Part shown: positions 25,999 to 35,254 of the stretch, one piece after another | Numbering within the stretch: position 1 is the stretch's first letter | Layout: each line of letters starts with the position of its first letter | NCBI GenBank assembly: GCA_937892845.1 | Contig: CALBGP010000013.1 | Coordinates: 1-64,000 of the forward strand | Source of the DNA: an uncultured Eggerthellaceae bacterium | Lineage (GTDB): Bacteria; Actinomycetota; Coriobacteriia; Coriobacteriales; Eggerthellaceae | DNA length: 64,000 bases | Reading direction: 5' to 3' | Position numbers and translations under genes: made by a program | The notes under the pieces: generated by a model | The model's database searches: none | What the model was told of the DNA's origin: nothing | The model's input: the letters and a program-made list of their open reading frames with translations, nothing else

Positions 25999-27675
25999 AT
26001 GGAGAGCGTTAACGGAATGGCGGGAATGAAGGCGGGTCTTTCGCGCCGTAACTTCCTCAAAGTTGCCGGCCTGGGTTTGGCGGCTGCCGGCTTGGGCGGT
26101 GCGCTGACCGCTTGCGGCGGCAACGGCGGGCAGGATTCCCAGAATGAGGCTTCCTCCGGGCAGAAGAACCAGGTGGTGGTCACCATGACCCCGGGCTCCG
26201 AGCCTGCTGCAGGATTCGATCCCCTGGTTGCCTGGGGCTGCGGCGAACATGTGCATGAGCCGCTCATCCAATCGACGCTCATCACCACGGATGCGGATTT
26301 GAACTTCGTCAATGACCTGGCAACCGGCTACGAATGCTCTCCTGATGGAATGACCTGGACGTTCACCATCCGAGACGATGTGAAGTTCACCGACGGCCAG
26401 CCTCTGACCGCGGAGGACGTGGCCTTTACCGTCAACGGCATCATCAACAGCGAGGCATCCCAGGCTGATCTGTCCATGGTGCGCGAGGCGGTGGCCCAGG
26501 ATGCAACCACGGTGCTGTTCAACATGGAAAGGCCCAACAACGCCCTGCTCTACACTCTGGCCGTCATGGGCATTGTGCCCGCGCATGCCTATGGCGCCGA
26601 TTACGGCTCGAATCCCATCGGGTCGGGCCGCTACATGCTTGAGCAGTGGGACCGCGGCCAGCAGGTCATCCTGAAGGCGAACCCTGATTACTACGGCGAA
26701 GCGCCGCTGATGCAGCGCGTGGTGGTTCTGTTCACCGAAGAGGATGCCTCTCTTGCGGCGGCAAGCGGCGGTTCGGCGGATGTGGCGTACACCTCGGCGG
26801 TCTTCGCCGATGCTGCGCCTCAGGGCTGCACGCTTCTGAACTGCGCCTCCGTTGATTCCCGCGGCATTTCGCTTCCCTGCGTTCCCGCCGGCAGCCCTGA
26901 TAAGGTGGACAACGGGGTGAGCTATGCGGTGGGCAACGACGTCACTGCGAATCTGGCCATTCGCCAGGCCATGAACTGCTGCATCGACCGCGAGCGCATG
27001 ATCGAGCACGTGCTCAACGGTTTCGGCACGGTCGCCTACAGCGTCAGCGACGGCACGCCTTGGGCCTCGCCTGACATGAAGGTGGAAACCGATGTGGAGC
27101 GCGCCAAGCAGCTTTTGGCTGAAGACGGCTGGAAGGCCGGCGAAGACGGCATCCTGGTCAAAGACGGCATCCGCGCCGAATTCGACCTGCTCTACTCCGC
27201 GGGGGATTCCGTGCGCCAGGCGCTGGCCATGGATTTCACCGACCAGGTGGCCCAGCTGGGCATCAAGGTCAATGTCCGCGGCGCAAGCTGGGATGACATC
27301 TATGTGGAGCAGTATTGCACGCCGGTCCTGTGGGGCTGGGGTTCCAATTCCCCTGTGGAAATCTACGAGCTCACGTATTCCGAAGGCTGGGGCAATTACG
27401 CGTCCTACGGAACGCCCGAAATCGATGCGTATCTGGACGCAGCGCGCGCTCAGGCCGATATCGCGGACTCCTATCCTCTGTACCGGAAAGCCCAGTGGGA
27501 TGCGGAAACCGAGACCGGCATTGCACCGCAGGGCGCTTCCACGTGGATCTGGCTGGCAAACGTCGACCACCTGTATTTCAAGGCCGAAGGCCTCAATGTC
27601 GCCGAGCAGAAGCCGCACCCCCATGGCCACGGCTGGTCCCTGGTCAACAACGTCGACCGCTGGAGCTGGGCGTAG
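25999..27675 (+). CDS. substrate-binding lipoprotein of a nickel/peptide-type ABC importer (SBP family 5)
   Basis: A 558-residue family-5 solute-binding protein. The N-terminus has a Tat-like SRRNFLKVAG, a hydrophobic stretch and the lipobox LTAC, so it is exported and lipid-anchored. The body has the family pattern (LATGYECSPDGMTWTFTIRDDVKFTDG, then LTAEDVAFT). It ends with a His cluster, HPHGHGWS, which could contact metal. The ATG at 25999 follows AAAGGGAGGAA; the frame reaches back to 25882 but crosses the operators. It heads the operon of two permeases and two ATPases. Operators of NikR type favour nickel or a nickel chelate as the ligand; oligopeptide remains the alternative. Confidence 0.85.
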   Translation: MESVNGMAGMKAGLSRRNFLKVAGLGLAAAGLGGALTACGGNGGQDSQNEASSGQKNQVVVTMTPGSEPAAGFDPLVAWGCGEHVHEPLIQSTLITTDADLNFVNDLATGYECSPDGMTWTFTIRDDVKFTDGQPLTAEDVAFTVNGIINSEASQADLSMVREAVAQDATTVLFNMERPNNALLYTLAVMGIVPAHAYGADYGSNPIGSGRYMLEQWDRGQQVILKANPDYYGEAPLMQRVVVLFTEEDASLAAASGGSADVAYTSAVFADAAPQGCTLLNCASVDSRGISLPCVPAGSPDKVDNGVSYAVGNDVTANLAIRQAMNCCIDRERMIEHVLNGFGTVAYSVSDGTPWASPDMKVETDVERAKQLLAEDGWKAGEDGILVKDGIRAEFDLLYSAGDSVRQALAMDFTDQVAQLGIKVNVRGASWDDIYVEQYCTPVLWGWGSNSPVEIYELTYSEGWGNYASYGTPEIDAYLDAARAQADIADSYPLYRKAQWDAETETGIAPQGASTWIWLANVDHLYFKAEGLNVAEQKPHPHGHGWSLVNNVDRWSWA

Positions 27676-27711
27676 TCCCGCAGGTTCGGTTCGTGCGCTA
27701 GACTTTCGCCC

Positions 27712-28704
27712 ATGGTCCGTTTCATCATCTCCAACATAATCCGATTCACGTTGCTCATCCTTGCGGTGAGCTTCGTGTCGTTCGCCTTGATCAGCGCTTC
27801 GCCCATTGACCCTGTGCAGGCCAACGTGGGGCAGGCGGCCTACGTGTCCATGAGTGAGGCGAAGCGTGCGCAGCTGGCCGAATACTGGGGCGCCGGCGTT
27901 CCTTTGCCGGAGCGCTATATCAACTGGCTCGTGGCTTTCGTCCAGGGTGACATGGGGACCTCGCTGCGCTTCAACGCGCCGGTCGCCGAGGTGATCGCGT
28001 CTCGTGCGATCAACTCGCTGGCGCTCATGGGGGCGGCGTGGGTCATAAGCGGCGTTCTGGGGTTCGCCATGGGCGTTGTCGCGGGGGTGTATCGCGGACG
28101 GTTGGCAGACCGCCTCATCAAGGGCTACTGCTTCGTGCTTGCGTCCGTGCCCACCTTCTGGCTGGGGCTTTTGGTCCTCATGGTTTTCAGCGTGACGCTG
28201 GGGTGGTTTCCCATGGGATTCAGCGTGCCTGTGGGTGTGGCCGCAGCGGATGTGACGCTGGCGGACAGCCTGCACCACATGGTGCTGCCTGCGTTGACCC
28301 TGTCGGTCATCGGAGTTGCCAACATTGCGCTTCACACCCGTGAGAAAACCATCGACGTGCTTGAAAGCGACTACGTCCGTTTCGCCCGTGCCCGCGGCAT
28401 GGGCACCTGGCAGATCGTGCGTCGCCACGGCCTGCGCAATCTTGCGCTGCCGGCGCTCACGCTGCAATTCGCCTCCATATCGGAGATCTTCGGCGGATCG
28501 GTTCTGGTCGAGCAGGTCTTCTCATATCCCGGACTGGGGCAGGCCGCTGTCACGGCCGGTTTGGGCGGAGATGCTGCGCTTCTGGCAGGCATCGCGGTCG
28601 TTTCGGCAGCGCTCGTCTTTGCGGGCAATTTCGTGGCGAACGTGCTCTACGGTGTTGTGGATCCGCGCATCCGGCGCGGTGTCAAGGCGGAGGCGGCATC
28701 ATGA
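27712..28704 (+). CDS. ABC importer permease, NikB/DppB-like
   Basis: A 330-residue permease with six membrane segments. Seen: first segment at the N-terminus (MVRFIISNIIRFTLLILAVSF), the family's WGDMGTSL-like QGDMGTSLRFN, and the ATPase-coupling EAA loop (DYVRFARARGMG, about residue 220). It lies 36 bases after the binding-protein gene and overlaps the next permease by 4 bases (ATGA), so the two permeases are coupled. Confidence 0.9.
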   Translation: MVRFIISNIIRFTLLILAVSFVSFALISASPIDPVQANVGQAAYVSMSEAKRAQLAEYWGAGVPLPERYINWLVAFVQGDMGTSLRFNAPVAEVIASRAINSLALMGAAWVISGVLGFAMGVVAGVYRGRLADRLIKGYCFVLASVPTFWLGLLVLMVFSVTLGWFPMGFSVPVGVAAADVTLADSLHHMVLPALTLSVIGVANIALHTREKTIDVLESDYVRFARARGMGTWQIVRRHGLRNLALPALTLQFASISEIFGGSVLVEQVFSYPGLGQAAVTAGLGGDAALLAGIAVVSAALVFAGNFVANVLYGVVDPRIRRGVKAEAAS

Positions 28705-29555
28705 CGGAAAACCTTCTGCATGCGCCCCGTAAAGCGGGCCGCGCGAACCGCCGCTTCACGCTTGCCGTGTGCATCCTTTCGGCTGCGGCCTTGGTTGCCG
28801 TGGTGGCGGGCGGGCTTGCTGTTTCCGGCGTGGCCACCCAGACCGACTTCACGGCCAAGCAGCTGGCGCCGGGGGCTGAGCATCTGTTCGGCACGGACTG
28901 GATGGGCCGCGACATGCTGACGCGCACGCTGGCGGGCCTTTCGACAAGCGTGCTGGTGGGTCTGCTTGCCGCTGGCGTATCATCGGTCATCGCGCTTGTT
29001 CTGGGAACCGCCGCCGCACTGGGCGGCCGACGCGTGGATGCCGTGATCAACTGGCTGATCGACCTGATGATGGGTGTGCCGCACATCGTGCTGCTCATCT
29101 TGATCTCCTACGCGCTGGGCAAGGGTTTTTGGGGCGTTGTCGTGGGCGTGGCGCTCACGCATTGGGCAAGCCTTGCCCGCGTTGTGCGCGCCGAGGTCCT
29201 GCAGTGCCGCGAATCCGGGTATGTGGCCGCCGCGCGCAAGTTCGGCAAAAGCCGCTGGCGCGTAGCTGCAGACCACATGCTTCCCTATGTGCTCCCGCAG
29301 TTTTTGGTGGGGCTGATCTTGCTGTTCCCGCACGCGATCCTGCATGAGGCGGCCATCACGTTTCTGGGATTCGGCCTGTCTCCTGAGCAGCCCGCAATAG
29401 GCATCATCCTCAGCGAGTCCATGTCGTATCTGTCCGCAGGCATGTGGTGGCTGGCAGTGTTTCCGGGAATCGCCCTGGTGGCGGTGGTCATGTTGTTCGA
29501 TCTGGCGGGTTCGTCTCTGCGCAAGCTGGTGGACCCCCACAGCTCTCAGGAATAG
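28701..29555 (+). CDS. ABC importer permease, NikC/DppC-like
   Basis: A 284-residue permease. Seen: an N-terminal segment, the family signature HLFGTDWMGRDMLTRTLAG (about residue 55), five further membrane segments and an EAA loop (ESGYVAAARKFGKS, about residue 170). It starts at ATG overlapping the preceding stop and is followed 6 bases later by the first ATPase gene. Forms the heterodimeric channel with the previous permease. Confidence 0.9.
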   Translation: MTENLLHAPRKAGRANRRFTLAVCILSAAALVAVVAGGLAVSGVATQTDFTAKQLAPGAEHLFGTDWMGRDMLTRTLAGLSTSVLVGLLAAGVSSVIALVLGTAAALGGRRVDAVINWLIDLMMGVPHIVLLILISYALGKGFWGVVVGVALTHWASLARVVRAEVLQCRESGYVAAARKFGKSRWRVAADHMLPYVLPQFLVGLILLFPHAILHEAAITFLGFGLSPEQPAIGIILSESMSYLSAGMWWLAVFPGIALVAVVMLFDLAGSSLRKLVDPHSSQE

Positions 29556-29561
29556 GAGGGG

Positions 29562-30605
29562 ATGATGGATCGCAAGACCGCTTTCGAATCTTCGCACGAA
29601 CCCTCCTGCGCGGCAGGCTGCGAATCTGCCCGCACCGCCGCCCATGAGGCGACGCTTCATGGGTCGGGCGAGCATCACCATCACTCGCACGCTGCAACGT
29701 CGCGCCACGACCATGGGCATCATCTGCTGCAGGCGGAAAACGTGTCCGTGAGCTTTCGCATGTACGACGCCTCTCAGCCCTTCTTCAAGGCGAAACGCCG
29801 GGATGTGCGCGCCATAGACAGCCTGAGCATCTCCGTCCATACGGGCGAAATCGTGGCCGTTGTGGGTGCATCCGGTTCCGGCAAGACGCTTCTGGCCGAT
29901 GCGGTCATGGGGTTGTTCGAGCCCAACGCCACGGTCACGGGGGCCATCTGGTTCGATGGGCAGCGCCAGGATGCGGCGTCTTTGGCGCGCCTGCGCGGCC
30001 ATGGGATTTCGCTTGTGCCGCAGAGCATCAACAACCTCGACCCGCTCATGAAGGTGGGCCGCCAGGTGGAGGAGTGCGCAACGCGGGGAAACCAGACCCA
30101 ACGGGCAGCGCGCCGCGAGGAGCTGTTCGCGCGCTACGGCCTGTCTGCCGAGGTTGCGCAGATGTATCCTTTCGAGCTTTCCGGCGGCATGGCGCGCCGT
30201 GTGCTTCTGTGCTGCGCGCTTATGGATTCCCCCCGCCTGATTGTCGCAGATGAGCCAACGCCGGGCCTTGATCTGGACCTTGCTCAGGCCGCCATGGCGG
30301 ATTTCCGTGCTTTTGCGGACGAAGGCGGCGGTGTCCTTCTGATCACGCATGACATCGAGCTGGCTTTGCGCGTGGCGGATCGCGTGGCTGTGTTCGAGTC
30401 CGGCACCGTGGTGGAAGAGACCGCGGTTGCCAACTTCGCTTCGCCCGACACCCTGGCGCATCCTTTCTCGCGGGCGCTGTGGCATGCGCTGCCCGAGCAC
30501 GGCATGCGCTGCACCGATCCCGCGTCCGCCGATCCCGCCGGCTTTAAGGGATGCGGCTCCACCGCCTGCGCATCCGGCGCAACCGATTCGCACAAGGAGG
30601 CGTAG
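29562..30605 (+). CDS. ABC importer ATPase, NikD/DppD-like, with His-rich N-terminus
   Basis: A 347-residue ABC ATPase. Walker A GASGSGKTLL (about residue 105), Q-loop, signature LSGGMARR, Walker B IVADEPTPGLDLD and switch His in LLITHD are all present. The first 55 residues are an unusual extension containing about twelve histidines (H28 to H54 hold eleven), with HHHHSH and HDHGHH; such stretches bind Ni or Zn in nickel-handling proteins, which supports nickel as cargo. The GGAGGGG before the start fits either of two adjacent ATG codons. The C-terminal roughly 35 residues are Cys-containing and low complexity. Four bases separate it from the second ATPase. Confidence 0.9.
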   Translation: MMDRKTAFESSHEPSCAAGCESARTAAHEATLHGSGEHHHHSHAATSRHDHGHHLLQAENVSVSFRMYDASQPFFKAKRRDVRAIDSLSISVHTGEIVAVVGASGSGKTLLADAVMGLFEPNATVTGAIWFDGQRQDAASLARLRGHGISLVPQSINNLDPLMKVGRQVEECATRGNQTQRAARREELFARYGLSAEVAQMYPFELSGGMARRVLLCCALMDSPRLIVADEPTPGLDLDLAQAAMADFRAFADEGGGVLLITHDIELALRVADRVAVFESGTVVEETAVANFASPDTLAHPFSRALWHALPEHGMRCTDPASADPAGFKGCGSTACASGATDSHKEA

Positions 30606-30609
30606 GGCC

Positions 30610-31257
30610 ATGTTCGAGGCGCGCGACATTGCCTTCTCTTACGGAGACCGCACTCTGTATGAGGGCTTCAACTTTTCCGTTTCGCCAGGCGAAAGGGTTG
30701 CATTGAGCGCCCCGTCGGGGTTCGGCAAGACTACGCTGTGCAAGATCCTGTCGGGGTATGTCGGCCCGAAGGCGGGGGAGGTGCTGGTTGATGGCGCTCC
30801 GCTGCCGCGGCACGGCGCGTGCCCGGTCCAGATGATCTGGCAGCATCCGGAAACTGCGGTGGATCCCCGCATGCGCATGCGCAAGGTGCTCGCCGAGACG
30901 GCCGGCAGCTGCTTGAAGGCCATGGGGTCGTCTGACTTCATGCCGCAGGATGACTCCCAGCGCGAGCTCATGCGGCTGATAGACGCTTTCGGCATCCGCC
31001 GCGAGTGGTTGGACCGTTTCCCCCATGAGCTTTCCGGCGGCGAGCTGCAGCGATTCTGCATCGTGCGCGCATTGGCGTTGCATCCGCGTTATCTGATCGC
31101 TGACGAGATGTCCACCATGCTCGATGCGCTTACCCAGGCGCGCATCTGGGCCGCCCTGCTCCAGGAGCTTGAGCGAAGCGGTGCCGGTCTGGTTTTCGTT
31201 TCGCATTCGCCTGCGCTTACCGCCCGCATAGCCACGCGGGTGGAGGTCCTGTCTTAG
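30610..31257 (+). CDS. ABC importer ATPase, NikE/DppF-like
   Basis: A 215-residue ABC ATPase, near the minimum for the family: it lacks the C-terminal extension found in DppF/OppF. Seen: Walker A SAPSGFGKTTL (about residue 33), signature LSGGELQR, Walker B LIADEMSTM, where the usual Glu-Pro-Thr is Glu-Met-Ser, and the His switch VFVSHSP. The ATG at 30610 follows AGGAGG at 11 bases; upstream in-frame codons lie inside the previous ATPase gene. It closes the five-gene importer operon. Confidence 0.9.
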   Translation: MFEARDIAFSYGDRTLYEGFNFSVSPGERVALSAPSGFGKTTLCKILSGYVGPKAGEVLVDGAPLPRHGACPVQMIWQHPETAVDPRMRMRKVLAETAGSCLKAMGSSDFMPQDDSQRELMRLIDAFGIRREWLDRFPHELSGGELQRFCIVRALALHPRYLIADEMSTMLDALTQARIWAALLQELERSGAGLVFVSHSPALTARIATRVEVLS

Positions 31258-31433
31258 GGGCGGACGCTACCGCCGCGTCGGGTCGCGTCCCAATTCCGGT
31301 CCCCGACCATTTCGCCTCAGGTTGCACGGATGCCGGCATTCGTCAAATCCCTGCAAAGGTCCTCATTGCGGCCCGCGCCTTTCTTTCTGCGTGATAAACT
31401 CTAAAAGTTTAGGAAAGGAGCGAGGCAATTCCC

Positions 31434-34046
31434 ATGGAAACCAACGTTCGCAAGAAGAAGCCGTCGGCGCATAAGGACCGCCGCAATATCTGGCTGCTGA
31501 TCATCACCACCGTGCTGGTCATCGGCTCGATATTCGCTTTCACCCCGCCGACTGAGAAGATCAACCAGGGCCTCGACATCCAGGGCGGCCTGTCCGTCGT
31601 CCTGACTGCCAAGTCCACAGACGGCTCGGAGATATCCCCGGAGGATATGGAGAAGAGCCGCGCGGTCATTGAGAGCCGCGTCAACGCATTGGGCGCCAGC
31701 GAGGCGGTCGTGCAGCTGCAGGGCACCGACCAGATCCTCGTGCAGATTCCGGGTCTGTCCGATACGCAGGAGGCGCTTGATACCATCGGCCGTACCGGCA
31801 AGCTGGAATTCGCCCGCCTGGATTCATTCACCGATGAGAGCGTGAAGCAGAAGATCGATTCCGGCGCCTACATCAACCAGCAGGTGGTCACCGACGATTA
31901 CGGCAATTCCTTCGTGGTGGGTGAAGGCGTCGCCAATCTGGAGGTCGAACCCGGAACCTATACGCCTATCGTCACGGGTGAGAACCTGACCCGCGTCAAT
32001 GTCGGCAAGGCCACGGAGGCTTCGACTGATTACGCCGTCGACCTCACGCTTGATTCCGAAGGCGCCCAGGCGTTTGCCCAGGCTACCGAAGAGCTGGCGG
32101 CATCCCACGGCAAGATTGTCATCATCCTTGACGGCATCGTGCAAAGCGCGCCCGCCGTCCAGTCCGTCATCCCTGACGGAAACGTGCAGATCACCGGCAG
32201 CTACACCTTAGACGAGGCGAAGGCCATGCAGACCGTGCTTGAAAGCGGTTCTCTGCCTGTGAGCTTCGAATACGCCCAAAGCCAGACCGTCGGCCCCACC
32301 CTTGGCCAGGATGCGCTGCATTCGGCCGTCATCGTTGCCGCCATCGGCCTTGCGCTGGTCATGCTCTATCTGCTGGTCTTCTACTCCGGTCTGGGGCTTC
32401 TGACCGCTGCGGCTATGGCCGTGTTCGCCGTGCTCTACCTGGGTCTTCTCGCCGTGCTTTCGTCCATGGGCCTGTTCTCGCTGTCGCTTGCCGGCATTGC
32501 GGGCATCGTGCTGACCATCGGCATGGCGGCGGACTCTTCCATTTTGACCTTGGAGCGTTTCCGCGAAGAGATCCGCATGGGTCGCTCTGTGCGCGCCGCG
32601 TCCATCACGGGTGTGCGCCACGGCATCATGACCTCCATCGACGCGGACCTGGTCACGCTCGTGTCCGCGCTCACGCTGTTCTTCTTGGCCAGCGCTTCGG
32701 TCAAGGGCTTCGGCCTCACGCTGGCGCTGGGCATCATGTGCGACATCGTCATGATGCTTTTGTTCAAGGCGCCTATCATCCGCATGCTTGCTCCGCATGT
32801 CATCACGCGCAACCCCGGATTCTGGGGCATCAAGGACTGCCAGGATGCCGCGCCGTACTTCGAAAATCCCGCATCTGCGCCGCGTGACCGCAAGATTCGC
32901 GGCCGCTTCATCAAGCGCGATTTCAACCTTTTGGGCTACCGCAAGGTGTTCTTGACCATTGCGTGTGTTGCTTTGGCCGCTGTGGTGGGCATCGTGGGCA
33001 TCCGCGGCGTCAACTTCGGCATTGAATTCGTGGGCGGCACTTCCATCGCATTCCACAACACCGGCGATGTCTCTCTGGAAGATGTGCGTGATGCCTTTGC
33101 CGACGCCGGTGAGCCCGATGCCGTCATCCAGACCACGGTTTCCGATGGCGAAGAGGGCTTTTTGGCCCGCACCACCACCACGTCTCCTGAGGATGCCGCA
33201 GCTGCCGCCTCCCAGGTTGCCGCCGCCTTCGGCTGGCAGACTGATTCCTTCGAGGTGACCACCATCGGCCCCGACTGGGGAAGCTCCGTCATCCAGAGTT
33301 CGCTCGTGGCATTTCTGGTGTCTCTTGCGCTGATCATCGCCTACATCTCGCTGCGTTTCCGCGACTACAAGATGGGCGTGTCCGCGGTCATAGCGCTTCT
33401 GCATGACCTGATCATCGTAATCGGAATCTACGCGCTGGTGGGTCGTGAGATCACACCCAACACGGTGGCTGCACTGCTTACCATCTTGGGCTACTCGCTT
33501 TACGACAAGGTGGTTGTCTTCCACCGCATCAACGAGAACATGCAGGACGCGCCTGCAAGGTGCACGTTCATGAGCATGGCCAACCACTCGGTCAACGAGG
33601 TCTTCGTCCGTTCGCTCAACACGTCCATCACCTCGCTTATCCCGGTTGTGGCCATGCTGCTGTTCGGCGGCGAAACCCTCAAGGACTTCGCGCTTGCCAT
33701 GACCATCGGTTTGGCGTGCGGCTGCTATTCTTCCTACACCATCGCCACGCCCATCTATGCCATCTGGAAGTCCCGCGAGGACAGGTACGCCAAGCTGGTC
33801 AAGCGCCATGGCTCCGATATCCAGCGTTTCTTCCTGGATAAGCCGGAAAGCGTTGTTGCCAAGAAGACCCAGGTTGACGTTGCCGAAGCGGATGCCGCCG
33901 TTGAGTCCCATGCCGGCGATGCAACCCAGCCGGGTTCGGCGCATGTTTCCAAGCAGGCTGCCGAATCCGGATCGACGCAAGCCGCAAAATCCGGCTCCAA
34001 ACAGGCACCCAAGGGCAGATCCGGCAAAAAGCCCGCTAAGAAGTAG
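31434..34046 (+). CDS. secDF: fused protein-export membrane protein SecDF
   Basis: An 870-residue fusion of SecD and SecF, the proton-driven auxiliary of the Sec translocon. SecD part: first membrane segment (about residues 18-36), GLDIQGGLSVVL, the periplasmic P1 region, and five segments from about residue 285, with TIGMAADSSILTLERFREE. SecF part from about residue 485: GINFGIEF-like GVNFGIEFVGGTS, then GYSLYDKVVVFHRINEN. The C-terminal 60 residues are a Ser/Lys/Ala-rich cytosolic tail ending KKPAKK. GAGG lies 8 bases before the ATG. No yajC precedes it. The next gene, a DUF1292 protein, follows 23 bases later. Confidence 0.97.
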   Translation: METNVRKKKPSAHKDRRNIWLLIITTVLVIGSIFAFTPPTEKINQGLDIQGGLSVVLTAKSTDGSEISPEDMEKSRAVIESRVNALGASEAVVQLQGTDQILVQIPGLSDTQEALDTIGRTGKLEFARLDSFTDESVKQKIDSGAYINQQVVTDDYGNSFVVGEGVANLEVEPGTYTPIVTGENLTRVNVGKATEASTDYAVDLTLDSEGAQAFAQATEELAASHGKIVIILDGIVQSAPAVQSVIPDGNVQITGSYTLDEAKAMQTVLESGSLPVSFEYAQSQTVGPTLGQDALHSAVIVAAIGLALVMLYLLVFYSGLGLLTAAAMAVFAVLYLGLLAVLSSMGLFSLSLAGIAGIVLTIGMAADSSILTLERFREEIRMGRSVRAASITGVRHGIMTSIDADLVTLVSALTLFFLASASVKGFGLTLALGIMCDIVMMLLFKAPIIRMLAPHVITRNPGFWGIKDCQDAAPYFENPASAPRDRKIRGRFIKRDFNLLGYRKVFLTIACVALAAVVGIVGIRGVNFGIEFVGGTSIAFHNTGDVSLEDVRDAFADAGEPDAVIQTTVSDGEEGFLARTTTTSPEDAAAAASQVAAAFGWQTDSFEVTTIGPDWGSSVIQSSLVAFLVSLALIIAYISLRFRDYKMGVSAVIALLHDLIIVIGIYALVGREITPNTVAALLTILGYSLYDKVVVFHRINENMQDAPARCTFMSMANHSVNEVFVRSLNTSITSLIPVVAMLLFGGETLKDFALAMTIGLACGCYSSYTIATPIYAIWKSREDRYAKLVKRHGSDIQRFFLDKPESVVAKKTQVDVAEADAAVESHAGDATQPGSAHVSKQAAESGSTQAAKSGSKQAPKGRSGKKPAKK

Positions 34047-34069
34047 TTCCGAAAGAGAGAGGATATGTC

Positions 34070-34399
34070 ATGACCGAGATCCGTGAAGGTAGCGCCCCCA
34101 ACTTCTGCCCGCCTGTGGAAGAGGGCGTGGTCTTCGAATTCCAGGATGAGAACGGCGACGTTTCCGCGCTGGAGTTTCTGGGGTTGGTGCTTTTCGAGGA
34201 GTGCCGCTACGGCTTCTTCTTCCCTGTCGATGATGAAAATCCCGCCGGCTCTTCGGGCGAGGTTCTCATCTTGGAAGTGACGGACCTGGATGAAGACGGC
34301 CAGCCCGCATCCTTCGAGCTCATCGAGGACGAGTCCATCGCCGAGCAGGTCTACGATGCGTTCCGCGAAGCCACGAAGGACCTCTACCGGTTCGAGTGA
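34070..34399 (+). CDS. DUF1292 domain protein
   Basis: A 109-residue acidic protein of the DUF1292 (YrzB-like) family: VVFEFQDENGDVSALEFLG and RYGFFFPVDDE match the family's small beta-rich core. No membrane segment. Function unknown. AGAGAGGA precedes the ATG. It is the last gene of the secDF transcript, followed by a clear terminator. Confidence 0.8.
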   Translation: MTEIREGSAPNFCPPVEEGVVFEFQDENGDVSALEFLGLVLFEECRYGFFFPVDDENPAGSSGEVLILEVTDLDEDGQPASFELIEDESIAEQVYDAFREATKDLYRFE

Positions 34400-34442
34400 T
34401 TTCGCTGGCGTATTCGCGCCGCTGAATTCACTTCGTTGAAGA

Positions 34443-34478
34443 AAAGCCCAGGCAGATTCCTGTCTGGGCTTTTTCTTT
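34443..34478 (+). terminator. terminator of the secDF-DUF1292 transcript
   Basis: Arms AGCCCAGGCAG (34445-34455) and CTGTCTGGGCT (34460-34470) pair with one G-U, loop ATTC, preceded by an A-run and followed by TTTTCTTTT. Confidence 0.92.
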
Positions 34479-35254
34479 TCCACGCCCGTCGCTTTGAGTC
34501 GCTTGCGCCTGGGGCCAGCAGGTGCGCCGAATTGCATCTTCTGCACAGTTTTGCGTGTTTTTCGGCTGCACTGCCATGCGGGGGTTTTCGAAATCGCAGG
34601 TCAACATTATCGTGAAGTAAGAATAGTCTGATGAGAGGATAGTATTTTGCGCCGTTACGCGTGATTTTCGAGCTTATGGACCCGAACAACACGCGTAGTG
34701 GTGCAAGCAGGCTCGAGTGGGGGTGCGGACGATTTCTTGGACAGGCCGCCCTATGAGGCAAGTCCCAGTCGCGTCCTGCGGCCGTTGATCGTGTCGTAGC
34801 GCAGCGGGCTGCCGTCACGGAACCCCTTCAGGCGGCCTTGAACATCAGATGATGATTCCTGGTATGAGTCTTGGTCGAGCGGCTACTTCGGGTCGCGTTG
34901 CGGCGAAGCGAGCATGCGGAGCCGATTACTGAAGGCAATGCGATTAAAGCGGGTTGAATTGAGCTTGTTGTCAGAAGCGTAATGATGCGATGGAGATGGA
35001 GCCCCTTGGTTCCATTTCCATCGCCTTCTATCCAGTTGGCCTGTGGAGATTCGCTTTCGCCCCATCGCGCTTTAGCGGTGCTCTGCACTTTCTTTGCTTG
35101 GGTGCCCCTCGCCAAATCAACCCGACGGTACCGTGCGGGCAACGGATTGGTTGCGGTTCTTGATTCCCGAACCGTTTCGGCTGATGAGGGCGGAAACTCT
35201 ACTCTTAAAGAGGCTGTGCCTGATCCGTGGCGCAGCAGGGGAGAGGGGGCTGAC
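34479..35254. other. gene-poor stretch, possibly a decayed gene on the minus strand
   Basis: About 775 bases with no convincing gene. On the minus strand, 34880 to 34754 reads without stops as a 43-residue tail (…DQDSYQESSSDVQGRL, then FRDGSPLRYDTINGRRTRLG and a stop), resembling the end of a protein but with no start or upstream continuation: a stop codon cuts it at 34883-34885. I could not place it in a family. ORFs of over 100 codons here have compositions typical of random frames. Confidence 0.4.

Noticed and set aside
25921..28467. 848-codon minus-strand frame over the ABC importer genes
   Set aside because: Spans the operators and two genes with clear families; composition is His/Arg-rich as expected for a shadow.
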